From: an uncultured Alistipes sp.
GTDB lineage: Bacteria; Bacteroidota; Bacteroidia; Bacteroidales; UBA932
Length of the DNA stretch: 43,200 bases
Direction of reading: 5' to 3'
Assembly: GCA_945787505.1 (NCBI GenBank)
Contig: CALZHC010000008.1
Span: 1-43,200 of the forward strand
Positions 26,824 to 35,084 of this stretch are shown here, one piece after another. Both the position numbers and the translations under genes were made by a program. Each line of letters begins with the position of its first letter. The stretch's first letter is position 1. A model generated the notes under the pieces. That model ran no database searches. It was given only the letters and a program-made list of their open reading frames with translations, and was not told where the DNA came from.

Positions 26824-27702
26824 ATGGGTAAAAAGGAAAATAACATATTGTACAGGAGATTGTTGAGGTCTTATTTTTCGTCTATAATAAGTATCTCGCT
26901 GGTGCTTTTCTTTGTCGGAATGGCAGGGCTGGTCATTGTCAATGCCCGGTCTGTATCCGATTATTTCAAGGAGAATATAACAGTCAATGCAATACTTGCG
27001 CTGGAGGCTGATGAGACTGATGCTGAAGGGATGATTCCTGCCTTTATCGGCAGCAGGTATATCAAGGATACCAAGATTATCTCCAAGGAGGAGGGAGTTA
27101 TACAGATGAAGGAGTTGTTGGGTGAAGATTTTCTCGATCTTTTCGAGGTGAATCCGATTCCGGTCTCCATTGAACTTAAAGTGGATGCAGATTATATATC
27201 GACAGATTCGCTTAAGGTGGTAGAAGAGTGGATACGTACCCTCCCGGATGTGGAGGATGTCGTTTATCAGCAGTCTCTGGTAGATCTTCTCAATGCCAAT
27301 ATCGAAAGGGTGGCACTGATTTCCGGTGGATTCGTACTTCTTCTTCTTTTCATCTCTGTTGTGCTTATAAGCAATACGGTCCGCCTCAATGTCTATTCCA
27401 AACGTTTTACCATTCACACGATGAGACTGGTAGGGGCGACCAAGAGTTTCATTACTAAACCTTTTGTCGGTCAGGCCTTTTTCCAGGGATTCATATCAGG
27501 GGCTATTGCTGACCTCTTCCTGCTATTGTTTCTTCACTTCGTAAAAAATGAATTTTATCAGTTGTTCACTATATTCGATGCGATGATGCTCGGCACAGTG
27601 ATGGGGGTTGTAATCCTTTTCGGAATCCTTATCTGTATGATATCGACAGCTGTTGTGGTGAGGAACATGATATCTTTGAATAATGACCAGTTGTATTATT
27701 AA
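26824..27702 (+). CDS. ftsX: Cell-division ABC transporter permease FtsX
   Basis: A 292-residue permease with four membrane segments in the FtsX layout: one near residues 25-45, an extracytoplasmic domain (about 50-165), then three at the C-terminus. The cytoplasmic loop RFTIHTMRLVGATKSFI is the coupling-helix signature. With FtsE it links the divisome to peptidoglycan hydrolases. ftsE is not adjacent. It is the first of four genes with DUF3098, uppP and lpxH, all envelope-related. The extracytoplasmic domain carries LFEVNPIPVSIELKV, a conserved FtsX patch. Confidence 0.93.
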   Translation: MGKKENNILYRRLLRSYFSSIISISLVLFFVGMAGLVIVNARSVSDYFKENITVNAILALEADETDAEGMIPAFIGSRYIKDTKIISKEEGVIQMKELLGEDFLDLFEVNPIPVSIELKVDADYISTDSLKVVEEWIRTLPDVEDVVYQQSLVDLLNANIERVALISGGFVLLLLFISVVLISNTVRLNVYSKRFTIHTMRLVGATKSFITKPFVGQAFFQGFISGAIADLFLLLFLHFVKNEFYQLFTIFDAMMLGTVMGVVILFGILICMISTAVVVRNMISLNNDQLYY

Positions 27703-27713
27703 ATTAGAAATAT

Positions 27714-27932
27714 ATGGATAAATTTGCTATTCCCCGTAAAAGTATTCTTTTCATCCTTATCGGGCTTGCCTGTATTGCCATCGGGTATCTCCTGATTTCC
27801 GGAGGGGGATCCGGTGACAGGGAAGTTTTCAACGAAGCTATCTTCAGTGTAAGGAGGATGTATATTGCTCCTCTGTTCATTGTTGCCGGTTTTGTCATAG
27901 AGGTGTATGCAATATTAAGAAAAGGAAAATAA
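27714..27932 (+). CDS. DUF3098 small membrane protein
   Basis: A 72-residue protein with two membrane helices (about 11-28 and 49-66) separated by a short loop SGGGSGDREVFNEAIFSVRR. This matches DUF3098, a Bacteroidota family with no known function. It lies 11 bases after ftsX and 3 bases before uppP. The conserved ftsX-DUF3098-uppP order suggests a small subunit or assembly factor for an envelope process. Confidence 0.88.
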   Translation: MDKFAIPRKSILFILIGLACIAIGYLLISGGGSGDREVFNEAIFSVRRMYIAPLFIVAGFVIEVYAILRKGK

Positions 27933-27935
27933 GAT

Positions 27936-28760
27936 ATGACAGAATTACAGGCTGTACTTTTAGGTTTGGTGCAGGGACTGACGGAGTTCCTCCCTGTGAG
28001 CAGCAGCGGACACCTTACCATATTCAGATCTCTCTTCGGTGTAGAGGCTGAAAATCTTACATTTGAGGTTGCGGTTCATGCCGCGACAGTATTGAGTACT
28101 ATCGTTGCATTTAGGAAGGAGATATGGGATCTTCTTAAAGGTTTTTTCAAGTTCAAGATGAACAGTCAGACCCACTATATCTTTAAGATAGCTGTATCTA
28201 TGATTCCTGTCATGATAGTAGGTCTCTTCCTTAAGGATTATGTGACAAGTCTTTTCGGTTCGGGTCTGTTGATTGTCGGATGCATGCTTGTTCTCACTGC
28301 CATCCTTCTATACCTTGGTGAAAAGCTTTCGGATAGGGCTGCTTTGAGGGCAAAAGAGGGTGATTCTGAAGGAAGGGAGGTCGGTTATCTGGATGCATTC
28401 ATCATAGGGCTTGCACAGTCGGTGGCCGTCCTGCCAGGGCTTTCCCGCTCCGGTACCACCATTGCCACCGGTCTTATGCTTGGCGTCAAGAAGAGTGCAG
28501 TGGCCCAGTTCTCGTTCTTGATGGTTCTGGTTCCTATTCTTGGTGAGGCCTTTCTTGAACTTATCAGCGGTGAGTTTACAGTCGCTGCATCAGGAATTTC
28601 GACACTTGCCCTGATTCTTGGATTCGTTTCGGCTTTCATTTCCGGTTATGTTGCCTGCAGATGGATGATCAATATTGTGAGAAAGGCCAAACTGCACTGG
28701 TTCTCCCTTTATTGTCTATTCGCAGCCGTTGCTTGTGTTATAATTGAATGGCTCGGATAG
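27936..28760 (+). CDS. uppP: Undecaprenyl-diphosphate phosphatase
   Basis: A 274-residue multi-pass membrane enzyme that recycles the C55 lipid carrier for peptidoglycan and surface glycans. Both catalytic regions are seen: [15 protein letters not shown] (Gln13, Glu17 and the Ser-His of the active site) and [15 protein letters not shown] with its conserved Arg. Its length is normal. The last 13 bases overlap the start of the LpxH-like gene. From memory, truB and queA often follow uppP in Bacteroidales; they do not here. Confidence 0.95.
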   Translation: MTELQAVLLGLVQGLTEFLPVSSSGHLTIFRSLFGVEAENLTFEVAVHAATVLSTIVAFRKEIWDLLKGFFKFKMNSQTHYIFKIAVSMIPVMIVGLFLKDYVTSLFGSGLLIVGCMLVLTAILLYLGEKLSDRAALRAKEGDSEGREVGYLDAFIIGLAQSVAVLPGLSRSGTTIATGLMLGVKKSAVAQFSFLMVLVPILGEAFLELISGEFTVAASGISTLALILGFVSAFISGYVACRWMINIVRKAKLHWFSLYCLFAAVACVIIEWLG

Positions 28761-29503
28761 AGAACAGTATATATTTTGTCTCTGATGTTCATCTGAGGCC
28801 TTACGCTCCTGATGGCAAAGAGGTTGAAAAGAGATTCCTCTCCTTTTTGGAGGAGCGTGTCAGTACAGACGGAGCCGCTCTCTTTCTGTTAGGTGATATT
28901 TTTGACTTCTGGTATGAATATAAGTATGTCATTCCACGAGGTTACACCAGAGTGCTTGGGGCTCTTGCCCGTCTTAGTGACAGTGGCGTCAAGATTTATT
29001 TTGCGAAGGGTAATCACGATATATGGCTTTATGACTACTTTCAGAGCGAGATAGGGGCACAGGTGATAGAGAGTACTTGTACACTCACTCTTTTTGACAA
29101 GAAATTCATAGTCGGTCATGGAGATGGTCTGGGCAAGACAGATGCCTCATTCCGATTTCTGCGTTGGCTTTTCCGAAACCCTGTGCTTCAGACTCTTTTC
29201 GGAACCATACATCCACGCTGGGCGATGTGGGCCGGTTTCAGGTGGTCAGCACATTCCAGAAGCATGAAGGCAGGACTGTATGAGGCTCCAGAGATAGCCT
29301 CTCTTCCTATTGCATCTTACCTTATGAAGGATGAATCGGCAAAAGATGCAGATTATGCCGTTTTCGGCCATTACCACATTCCAGGTTCGGTGATGCTCGG
29401 CCATAGGCTCAGACTATTTATTCTTGGAGATTGGTCAGCCGGGTGCGAATATCTTTGTTATACGAATGATTCTCAAGGGCCGCAGCTTCTGAAATGGAAA
29501 TAA
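28748..29503 (+). CDS. lpxH: UDP-2,3-diacylglucosamine diphosphatase-type phosphoesterase
   Basis: A 251-residue calcineurin-like metallophosphoesterase. The metal-binding motifs are in order: [34 protein letters not shown] and FGHYHIPG. This pattern is that of LpxH/LpxH2, which cleaves UDP-2,3-diacylglucosamine to lipid X in lipid A synthesis. The DFWYEY aromatic patch favours a lipid A role over a generic phosphatase. It overlaps uppP by 13 bases, so translation is coupled. A terminator follows. Confidence 0.88.
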   Translation: MARIENSIYFVSDVHLRPYAPDGKEVEKRFLSFLEERVSTDGAALFLLGDIFDFWYEYKYVIPRGYTRVLGALARLSDSGVKIYFAKGNHDIWLYDYFQSEIGAQVIESTCTLTLFDKKFIVGHGDGLGKTDASFRFLRWLFRNPVLQTLFGTIHPRWAMWAGFRWSAHSRSMKAGLYEAPEIASLPIASYLMKDESAKDADYAVFGHYHIPGSVMLGHRLRLFILGDWSAGCEYLCYTNDSQGPQLLKWK

Positions 29504-29510
29504 AAGTAAA

Positions 29511-29546
29511 CCCCGAAAGTCTTTTGAGTGACCTTCGGGGTTTTAT
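29511..29546. terminator. Terminator between lpxH and sppA
   Basis: CCCCGAAAGTC / GACCTTCGGGG stem (one mismatch) followed by TTTTATTATT on the plus strand. The minus-strand side is less T-rich, so it mainly serves lpxH but may also stop sppA transcripts. Confidence 0.75.
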
Positions 29547-29564
29547 TATTGTCGAGTGGAGATG

Positions 29565-31325
29565 TTATTCGAAAAAGTAGAAGTAGGGGATTCTTGCATA
29601 GATTCCCTTTTCTCCTTTAACCATTTCGATGAATTTCTCAACCATTGCTTCGGGATCTGAGATAGTATTGAGAACGCTTCCTGAGTTGCTTATTGATGAG
29701 AGCAGCTTTTCAGTAGAATTCTTTTTCTGTGGATATTCCACAACTCTGTAGTTATCCAGATCATTTGCACTTGCTGCATATTCGAGAACATCTTTCAGTC
29801 CGCCTATTTCATTGACAAGATTGATCTCCAGGGCTTCGGCTCCGGACCATACTCTGCCTTGAGCGATTTCATCCACTCTTTCTGGGGTGATATCTCGTCC
29901 GCTGGATACCACATTGATAAACTTGTCGTAGATATCTTCAACCTGTCCCTGGAAGGCATCCTTTTCAGTATTGTCAAGGGCTCGGTATATGCTTCCCATA
30001 TCAGAGTGTGGGTGTGTCTTGACAGTAACAGGGTTGACATGAAGGTTCTTTTTGAAACCTTTTTCAGCACAAGGTATCAAGCTGAATACTCCTATTGAAC
30101 CTGTGAGGGTAGTCTTGTTCGAGAATATTTTTTCAGACTGTGCAGAGATCCAATATCCGCCTGAGGCTGCCATGGTGCCGTATGATACGTAGAGAGGTTT
30201 CTCCTCTCTGAGGAGCTGGAGCTCCTGTCGAATCTGTTCAGCAGGCTGGACTGCTCCTCCGGGAGAGTTGACCCTGAGTATCACCGCCTTGACGTCATCG
30301 TCTTTTCTTATTTTAGAAATTATGGGCACGAATTCTTCTGCTGTGATTCCGTCACCGTCATAGTTGATCTGGCCATCCGCATAGATGATGGCAATCTTCT
30401 CTTTTGCCTTGTAGTTGGGTTTATGGGCAACTTTAGAATACTTGCCCAGGCTAATGAACTTAAGATCTTCCTCCTTTTCAACTCCGCAAAGAGCGACGAG
30501 TTTCTCCGTCATCTGATCAGATGTGGCCAGCTCGTCTACGAGTCCGTACTCTTTGAGATTCTCAGTTGAAAGAAGTTTCAGATCTCTGACCAGTGCATCG
30601 AACTTATCGGATGAGATACCTCTCGATTCACAGATGTCAGTCTGGATTGTGTTCCAAAGTGAAGAGAGCATTGCGAAGTTCTGCTCGTAGTTAGCTTTGC
30701 TGATGTCGTTGGCTATGTAGGCCTCACCGGCAGATTTATATTTACCATGTCTGATAAGCTGCATTTCGACACCTGCGATGTCAAGAATATCTTTCAGGTA
30801 CATGATGTTTGTAGACATACCTACAATGTTACTGCTGCCGAAGGGGTCAGCGTAAATCTTGTCAGCCACAGATGCAAGGTAATAACCACCCCTTGAGAAA
30901 TTTTCACCGTATGCTATTACGGATTTGCCGCTCTGGCGGAATCTCTTGAGTGCATCACGGATTTCTTCGAAGTATGAAAGGTTACTAGAATTGATGCAAT
31001 TGGTGATATATATGAACTTGATGTCAGGATCTTCAGCTGCTGCATCTATAGCCTCTACAGCTCTAAGGATACCTATTGTGGATGGTTCTGCATTTGACGA
31101 AATGAATGAAGGGAGTATGGAGCTCAGATCGAAGTTCTCTTCATTAGTTTGTTCTCCGATTTGGTCACCCAAATCTATTTTAAGGATAGTGCCTGGTTCT
31201 ACCTTGATTGCTTCATCGCCGGAGGAAATCATGGATCCCATCATTCCGAAGAGGATGATAAGGCATAATCCGAGTGCCAGAAAGGTGCCGACGAATGCAC
31301 CTAATAGAGTTCTTAAAAATTTCAT
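29565..31325 (-). CDS. sppA: Signal peptide peptidase SppA, 67K type
   Basis: A 586-residue inner-membrane protease degrading cleaved signal peptides, with tandem ClpP-like domains. It has one N-terminal membrane segment (about 8-33). The catalytic Lys is in RHGKYKSAGEAY (near residue 198) and the Ser in AASGGYW (near 388), followed by TTLTGSIGVF, as in the E. coli enzyme. The ATG at 31325 is chosen. An in-frame codon at 31355 lies upstream of the expected start site because the -7 box TAGCTTTG is at 31360-31353. It is a single-gene unit diverging from the metal operon. Confidence 0.95.
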   Translation of the reverse strand: MKFLRTLLGAFVGTFLALGLCLIILFGMMGSMISSGDEAIKVEPGTILKIDLGDQIGEQTNEENFDLSSILPSFISSNAEPSTIGILRAVEAIDAAAEDPDIKFIYITNCINSSNLSYFEEIRDALKRFRQSGKSVIAYGENFSRGGYYLASVADKIYADPFGSSNIVGMSTNIMYLKDILDIAGVEMQLIRHGKYKSAGEAYIANDISKANYEQNFAMLSSLWNTIQTDICESRGISSDKFDALVRDLKLLSTENLKEYGLVDELATSDQMTEKLVALCGVEKEEDLKFISLGKYSKVAHKPNYKAKEKIAIIYADGQINYDGDGITAEEFVPIISKIRKDDDVKAVILRVNSPGGAVQPAEQIRQELQLLREEKPLYVSYGTMAASGGYWISAQSEKIFSNKTTLTGSIGVFSLIPCAEKGFKKNLHVNPVTVKTHPHSDMGSIYRALDNTEKDAFQGQVEDIYDKFINVVSSGRDITPERVDEIAQGRVWSGAEALEINLVNEIGGLKDVLEYAASANDLDNYRVVEYPQKKNSTEKLLSSISNSGSVLNTISDPEAMVEKFIEMVKGEKGIYARIPYFYFFE

Positions 31326-31348
31326 TGTCTGATATTTTTTAAAATATT

Positions 31349-31381
31349 TTTGCAAAGCTACGAAATTTATTATTACTTTCG
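31349..31381 (+). promoter_or_regulatory. Probable promoter of the metal operon
   Basis: TTTG at 31349-31352, a 21-base spacer, then TACTTTCG at 31374-31381 (one base off TAnnTTTG). The elements overlap the sppA promoter, so the two may compete. Confidence 0.4.
31353..31360 (-). promoter_or_regulatory. -7 box of sppA
   Basis: TAGCTTTG on the minus strand, about 28 bases before the ATG at 31325. Confidence 0.6.
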
Positions 31382-31400
31382 CCCGCAGAAGGTATATTAT

Positions 31401-31826
31401 ATGTTAAAGAGGCTTACAACATCATTTGTCTTGTTGCTCTATATCGTAGCTACAACAGGTCTGGCAGTCCACCACTGCTTCTGTTGCGGTATAGATGAGC
31501 TTCTCATTCCCCTTCAGTGCATTGCGGGGGATACTCATACCTGCGGACATGACTATTCGGAATCAGATGAGTGTGATATTGAGTGGGAGGGAGAGAGTAT
31601 AACTGCCCATAACCATAACCACGAATGTTGCGGAACAGAGTTTTTCGTGGTGGAAATCGAATCATCTGTTATCTCATTTACATCATCAGTGCCTCATCTT
31701 CCAGCACAAGAGATTACTTTAAGTATTGTTCCGCCCCTCTTTTTTCATGAACTTGACTTAGAGTCATTTGCCCCTGAGTATCCATCAGAGGGTGTTCTTG
31801 ACATTACATCCGAGCTTCGCGTATAG
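31401..31826 (+). CDS. Exported Cys/His-rich protein (HYC_CC_PP-like)
   Basis: A 141-residue protein. A hydrophobic signal (residues about 5-22) is followed at once by HHCFCCG (His24, His25, Cys26, Cys28, Cys29). A Cys/His-rich middle follows (CIAGDTHTCGHD, DECD, HNHNHECCG), and then a C-terminal part with a PPLFF segment. This order of His-x-Cys, CC and PP recalls the HYC_CC_PP family found beside metal-related TonB receptors in Bacteroidota (from memory). The likely role is metal binding in the periplasm or at the outer membrane. It is the first gene of a putative operon; the receptor starts 71 bases later. Start is the ATG at 31401; a longer frame reaches into the promoter region. Confidence 0.75.
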   Translation: MLKRLTTSFVLLLYIVATTGLAVHHCFCCGIDELLIPLQCIAGDTHTCGHDYSESDECDIEWEGESITAHNHNHECCGTEFFVVEIESSVISFTSSVPHLPAQEITLSIVPPLFFHELDLESFAPEYPSEGVLDITSELRV

Positions 31827-31897
31827 GGTACTGATTGGAATATCTTCAGCTTGATTTTCAATTTATTTACCTAAATTACATAAAAACGCGAACATTT

Positions 31898-34210
31898 ATG
31901 AGAAATCTTTTTATTATCTTTGCATCATTGTTGCTCTCTATACCTGTTGTTGCCGCTGAGGTGGCGGATAACAACAAAAATGTGAAAGGCAAGGTCTTGT
32001 CTATCGGTTTGGATGGCAAGACCGAGCCTATTGCATTTGCAACCGTCTATTGGATAGAATCTAATTCATATCAAGATTCTGATGAGGATGGTAATTTTTC
32101 CATTAGACGCCATCAAGGGGATCTTCACCTGGTGGCTGCTGCCCTTGGCTTTGTACGCGACACTCTTGTCGTACCGGAAGGGACTACTGAAGTAGTATTC
32201 AATCTCCAAAGTGAAAATGTACTCGATGCTGCCATGGTGGTAGCAAAAGATGACGCAAACTATCTCTCCAGAACCACTGCTGTAAAGACTGAGGTAATAT
32301 CTGCTGCCGGGCTGTGCAAGATGGCTTGTTGTAACCTTGCTGAAAGTTTTGAAAATTCAGCTTCTGTGACAGTGGGTTATTCAGATGCGGTAACCGGAGC
32401 AAGGCAGATCAGGCTTCTGGGTTTATCTGGTATCTATACTACAATGCTTGATGAAAACAGACCTGTCATGAGGGGAATTTCAGCCCCTTTCGGCCTCTCT
32501 TATATTCCGGGAATGTGGCTTGAAAGCATACAGATAGCAAAGGGCCCCTCTTCAGTAATTAATGGTGTTGAGTCTTTGACCGGCCAGATCAACATGGAGC
32601 ATAGGAAGCCTACGGATGAAAAGCCTTTCTTCCTTAACCTCTTCTTAAGTAGTTCTTTGAGAGCGGAGGCCAATGTCGCTTCTTCACTCCAGCTCTCACC
32701 CAAGTGGAGCACTGTCATTCTTGGTCATATATCTGCTGAACAGATGCCTCACGACGGTAATGGTGACGGCTTCAGGGATGATCCTACATCAATGCAGTTC
32801 AATTTTGCCAATAGGTGGCTCTATTACGACCAGAGCGGCATACAGGTACGTATGGGAATCAAGGCATTGTATGACCAGAGGGTAGGAGGACAGATGAACT
32901 TCAAACACTCGATGAGGGAGTCTCTTGGTAAAGACCTGACACTTCCTTGGGGTACAGATATAGTAAATAAAGGTATCAATGGTTATATTAAAGCAGGTTT
33001 TCCTCTAAATGAGGATAATTCACACAATATTGCTGTGGTAGCCGATTACTCTTACTATCAGATGGATTCTTACTTTGGAATGAAAAACTACTTCGGCAAG
33101 CAGAATTCCGGATTTCTCAATATAATCTATCAGGGTATTCCCAATGATTCCCACAGATTCAGCTTCGGAGTAAGGGATTTCTTTGATAGTTACAACGAAA
33201 TTCTTACTGACAGATTCTTCGATTTGACCTCTTCATCTGATATAAGACCTGTTGCCGAGAAAGTTCACGACCTTTCACGTCCTGAAAACTCTATCGGTGT
33301 ATATGGTGAGTATACATACACTCTTGGCGAAACTTTCTCTGCGGTGGCTGATCTTAGTCTCGATTACCATAACCGTTACGGGCTCCGTCTCTCTCCAAGG
33401 GCAAACCTTAAATGGTCGCCTGTCGATTGGCTTGTGGTTAGGGCTCAGGGTGGTCGTGGAACGAGAACTCCCAATGTAGTTGCCGATAACCTCGGGATGA
33501 TGTCCACCAACAGGGAGATCTCTATTGACAATAATCTTACAATGGAGAGTGCATGGACATACGGAGGTAATATTACCGGCTACATTCCTATCGGATACAA
33601 CGACAACTGTTATTTGAGCTTCGACTACTTCAGGAGTGATTTCACCAACCAGATAATTGTTGACCAGGAGTATGACTCAAATAGGGTATCTATATATAAT
33701 CTCAACGGCCCTTCATACACCAATACTTATCAGGCAGATTTTTCAATCGAGCCTTTTGAAAGGTTTACCATCCTGGCCACTTTCAGATATACAGATTCTA
33801 AGGTAAGTCAGAAAGTTCCCGGTACAGTTAATCAGTACCATCTGGTTGAAAGACCTCTTGTTAGCAGATACAAGGGGGTACTCAATCTCCAGTATGCCAC
33901 CAGAATGAATATCTGGACTTTTGACTTCACAGCTCAGTTGAATGGTCCTTCCCGCATTCCCGATTTTGCTGTCAAACCCGGAGAGAGCAACGAAAGCCCT
34001 GTCTATCCCGTTCTTTTCCTTCAGGTTACCAGAAAATTCAAAGGAATAGATGTCTATGTGGGTGCTGAAAACCTGACCAATTACCGTCAGAAGAACCCCA
34101 TAATCAGTGCTGATGACCCTTATCACCCTGATTTTAATGCCTCTGTCATTTATGGTCCCCTTATGGGAATAAAAGTATATGCAGGTATGAGGCTTACTTT
34201 ATGGAAATAA
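31898..34210 (+). CDS. TonB-dependent outer-membrane receptor, probable metal or metallophore type
   Basis: A 770-residue receptor. The signal peptide ends near VVAAE (residue 20). Residues about 30-120 form a CarboxypepD_reg-like domain (GKTEPIAFATVYW, DEDGNFSI). The plug follows, with LCKMACCNLAESFENSASV (Cys140, Cys144, Cys145), GARQIRLLGLSG and IQIAKGPSSVINGVESLTGQIN. The rest is a 22-strand-type barrel ending in an aromatic (LTLWK). The plug cysteines, and flanking genes for Cys-rich and HMA proteins, point to copper or another soft metal rather than siderophores or glycans; no SusD is present. It is 27 bases from the HMA gene. An in-frame codon at 31835 is rejected because the signal peptide starts at 31898. 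Confidence 0.88.
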   Translation: MRNLFIIFASLLLSIPVVAAEVADNNKNVKGKVLSIGLDGKTEPIAFATVYWIESNSYQDSDEDGNFSIRRHQGDLHLVAAALGFVRDTLVVPEGTTEVVFNLQSENVLDAAMVVAKDDANYLSRTTAVKTEVISAAGLCKMACCNLAESFENSASVTVGYSDAVTGARQIRLLGLSGIYTTMLDENRPVMRGISAPFGLSYIPGMWLESIQIAKGPSSVINGVESLTGQINMEHRKPTDEKPFFLNLFLSSSLRAEANVASSLQLSPKWSTVILGHISAEQMPHDGNGDGFRDDPTSMQFNFANRWLYYDQSGIQVRMGIKALYDQRVGGQMNFKHSMRESLGKDLTLPWGTDIVNKGINGYIKAGFPLNEDNSHNIAVVADYSYYQMDSYFGMKNYFGKQNSGFLNIIYQGIPNDSHRFSFGVRDFFDSYNEILTDRFFDLTSSSDIRPVAEKVHDLSRPENSIGVYGEYTYTLGETFSAVADLSLDYHNRYGLRLSPRANLKWSPVDWLVVRAQGGRGTRTPNVVADNLGMMSTNREISIDNNLTMESAWTYGGNITGYIPIGYNDNCYLSFDYFRSDFTNQIIVDQEYDSNRVSIYNLNGPSYTNTYQADFSIEPFERFTILATFRYTDSKVSQKVPGTVNQYHLVERPLVSRYKGVLNLQYATRMNIWTFDFTAQLNGPSRIPDFAVKPGESNESPVYPVLFLQVTRKFKGIDVYVGAENLTNYRQKNPIISADDPYHPDFNASVIYGPLMGIKVYAGMRLTLWK

Positions 34211-34237
34211 TATTATGTCAAATTAAAAATTAAGAAA

Positions 34238-34972
34238 ATGAAACGTTTTATTGCAATTGCGACAGCTGCAATGCTGTTGTTCTCGTTCCAGGCTAATGCC
34301 CAGAAATCAAACAAAAACAAAAATATCGAAGAGGTGACTTTCTCCGTTGCTATCGATTGCCCCTCATGTGTGAAGAAGATCGAAGAGTCTCTTCCTTTTG
34401 AAAAAGGTATCAAGGATATTAAGGTAGATATGAATGCCCAGACAGTCTGGGTGAAGTTTGATGTCAGAAAGACCAACAAGAGTAAGATTGCATCTGCTAT
34501 CGAAAAGCTCGGATTCGCGGTGAGCGGAGAAAAAAACATTCAGTGCAAAGATGGTCAGTGTAAGGATGGCAAATGTAAAGATAGTCAGTGCAAAGATGGT
34601 CAGTGCAAAGATGGACATTGCAAAGATGGCAAATGCAAAGATGGTCAGTGCAAAGATGGACATTGCAAAGATGGCAAATGTAAAGATAGTCAGTGCAAAG
34701 ACGGACATTGCAAAGATGGCAAATGTAAGGACGGTCAGTGCAAGGATGGCAAATGTAAAGACGGTCAGTGCAAGGATGGCAAATGCAAAGACGGACATTG
34801 TAAAGACGGTCAGTGCAAGGATGGCAAATGCAAAGACGGACATTGCAAAGATGGCAAATGCAAAGATGGTCAGTGCAAAGACGGACATTGCAAAGATGGC
34901 AAATGCAAAAAGAGTGAAGATACTTGCAATGGTGACTGTTCTACCTGCGATAATGAAAAATGCGTGAAGTAA
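34238..34972 (+). CDS. Secreted HMA-domain protein with 24 CKDG-type pentapeptide repeats
   Basis: A 244-residue protein in three parts. A signal peptide (residues 1-22, ending NAQ) comes first. Then an HMA heavy-metal domain (about 31-98) has the metal site Cys41-x-x-Cys44 in IDCPSCVKK and a normal end KIASAIEKLGFAV. The tail, from residue 103, is 24 uninterrupted units C-K-D-(G/S)-x, with x being Gln (9), Lys (9) or His (6), and ends in CKKSEDTC, NGDC, STC, DNEKC. The tail holds 29 cysteines spaced every fifth residue, plus six histidines. A metallothionein-like metal store fed by the HMA domain is the natural reading; the metal is unknown. Synonymous codons vary between units, so the protein pattern seems selected. 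It ends the metal operon. Confidence 0.9.
   Translation: MKRFIAIATAAMLLFSFQANAQKSNKNKNIEEVTFSVAIDCPSCVKKIEESLPFEKGIKDIKVDMNAQTVWVKFDVRKTNKSKIASAIEKLGFAVSGEKNIQCKDGQCKDGKCKDSQCKDGQCKDGHCKDGKCKDGQCKDGHCKDGKCKDSQCKDGHCKDGKCKDGQCKDGKCKDGQCKDGKCKDGHCKDGQCKDGKCKDGHCKDGKCKDGQCKDGHCKDGKCKKSEDTCNGDCSTCDNEKCVK
34544..34903 (+). repeat. 15-bp tandem repeat array (24 units) coding C-K-D-(G/S)-x
   Basis: Twenty-four in-frame 15-base units of the type TGCAAAGATGG(T/C/A)xxx, 360 bases in all, with TGC/TGT, AAA/AAG and GAT/GAC variation. Triplets of units (Gln-His-Lys order) recur, giving a 45-base higher period in places. Unit number may vary between strains through slippage without frameshift. Confidence 0.95.
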
Positions 34973-35001
34973 TCGAAAAATTATTTCGTCGCTAAATATT
35001 G

Positions 35002-35033
35002 CCGCTTCAGAGCTATCTCTGAGGCGGTTTTTT
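35002..35033 (+). terminator. Terminator of the metal operon
   Basis: Eleven-bp stem CCGCTTCAGAG / CTCTGAGGCGG (one G-T pair), CTAT loop, then TTTTTT. The T run also contains the -33 TTTG of the etfB promoter. Confidence 0.85.
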
Positions 35034-35061
35034 GTTTATTAAAAAATAATTTCTACATTTG
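35031..35061 (+). promoter_or_regulatory. Promoter of the etfBA-acyl-CoA dehydrogenase operon
   Basis: TTTG at 35031-35034, a 19-base spacer and TACATTTG at 35054-35061: full consensus. It starts inside the T tract of the preceding terminator. Confidence 0.75.
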
Positions 35062-35084
35062 CTCGGTTATCAATAATATTGAAT

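Noticed and set aside
26791..27417. A 208-codon minus-strand open frame over ftsX
   Set aside because: FtsX on the plus strand has clear family features and a promoter; the opposite frame has none.
31349..31400. An upstream extension of the Cys/His-rich gene beginning at 31350
   Set aside because: It crosses the probable promoter, and the signal peptide starts cleanly at 31401.
34364..34888. A 174-codon open frame on the minus strand and a 138-codon frame on the plus strand across the repeat array
   Set aside because: Both are by-products of the 15-bp repeat read in other frames; the plus frame with HMA domain and signal peptide explains the region.
34544..34903. CRISPR array
   Set aside because: The repeats are contiguous 15-bp in-frame units without spacers, inside a coding sequence.
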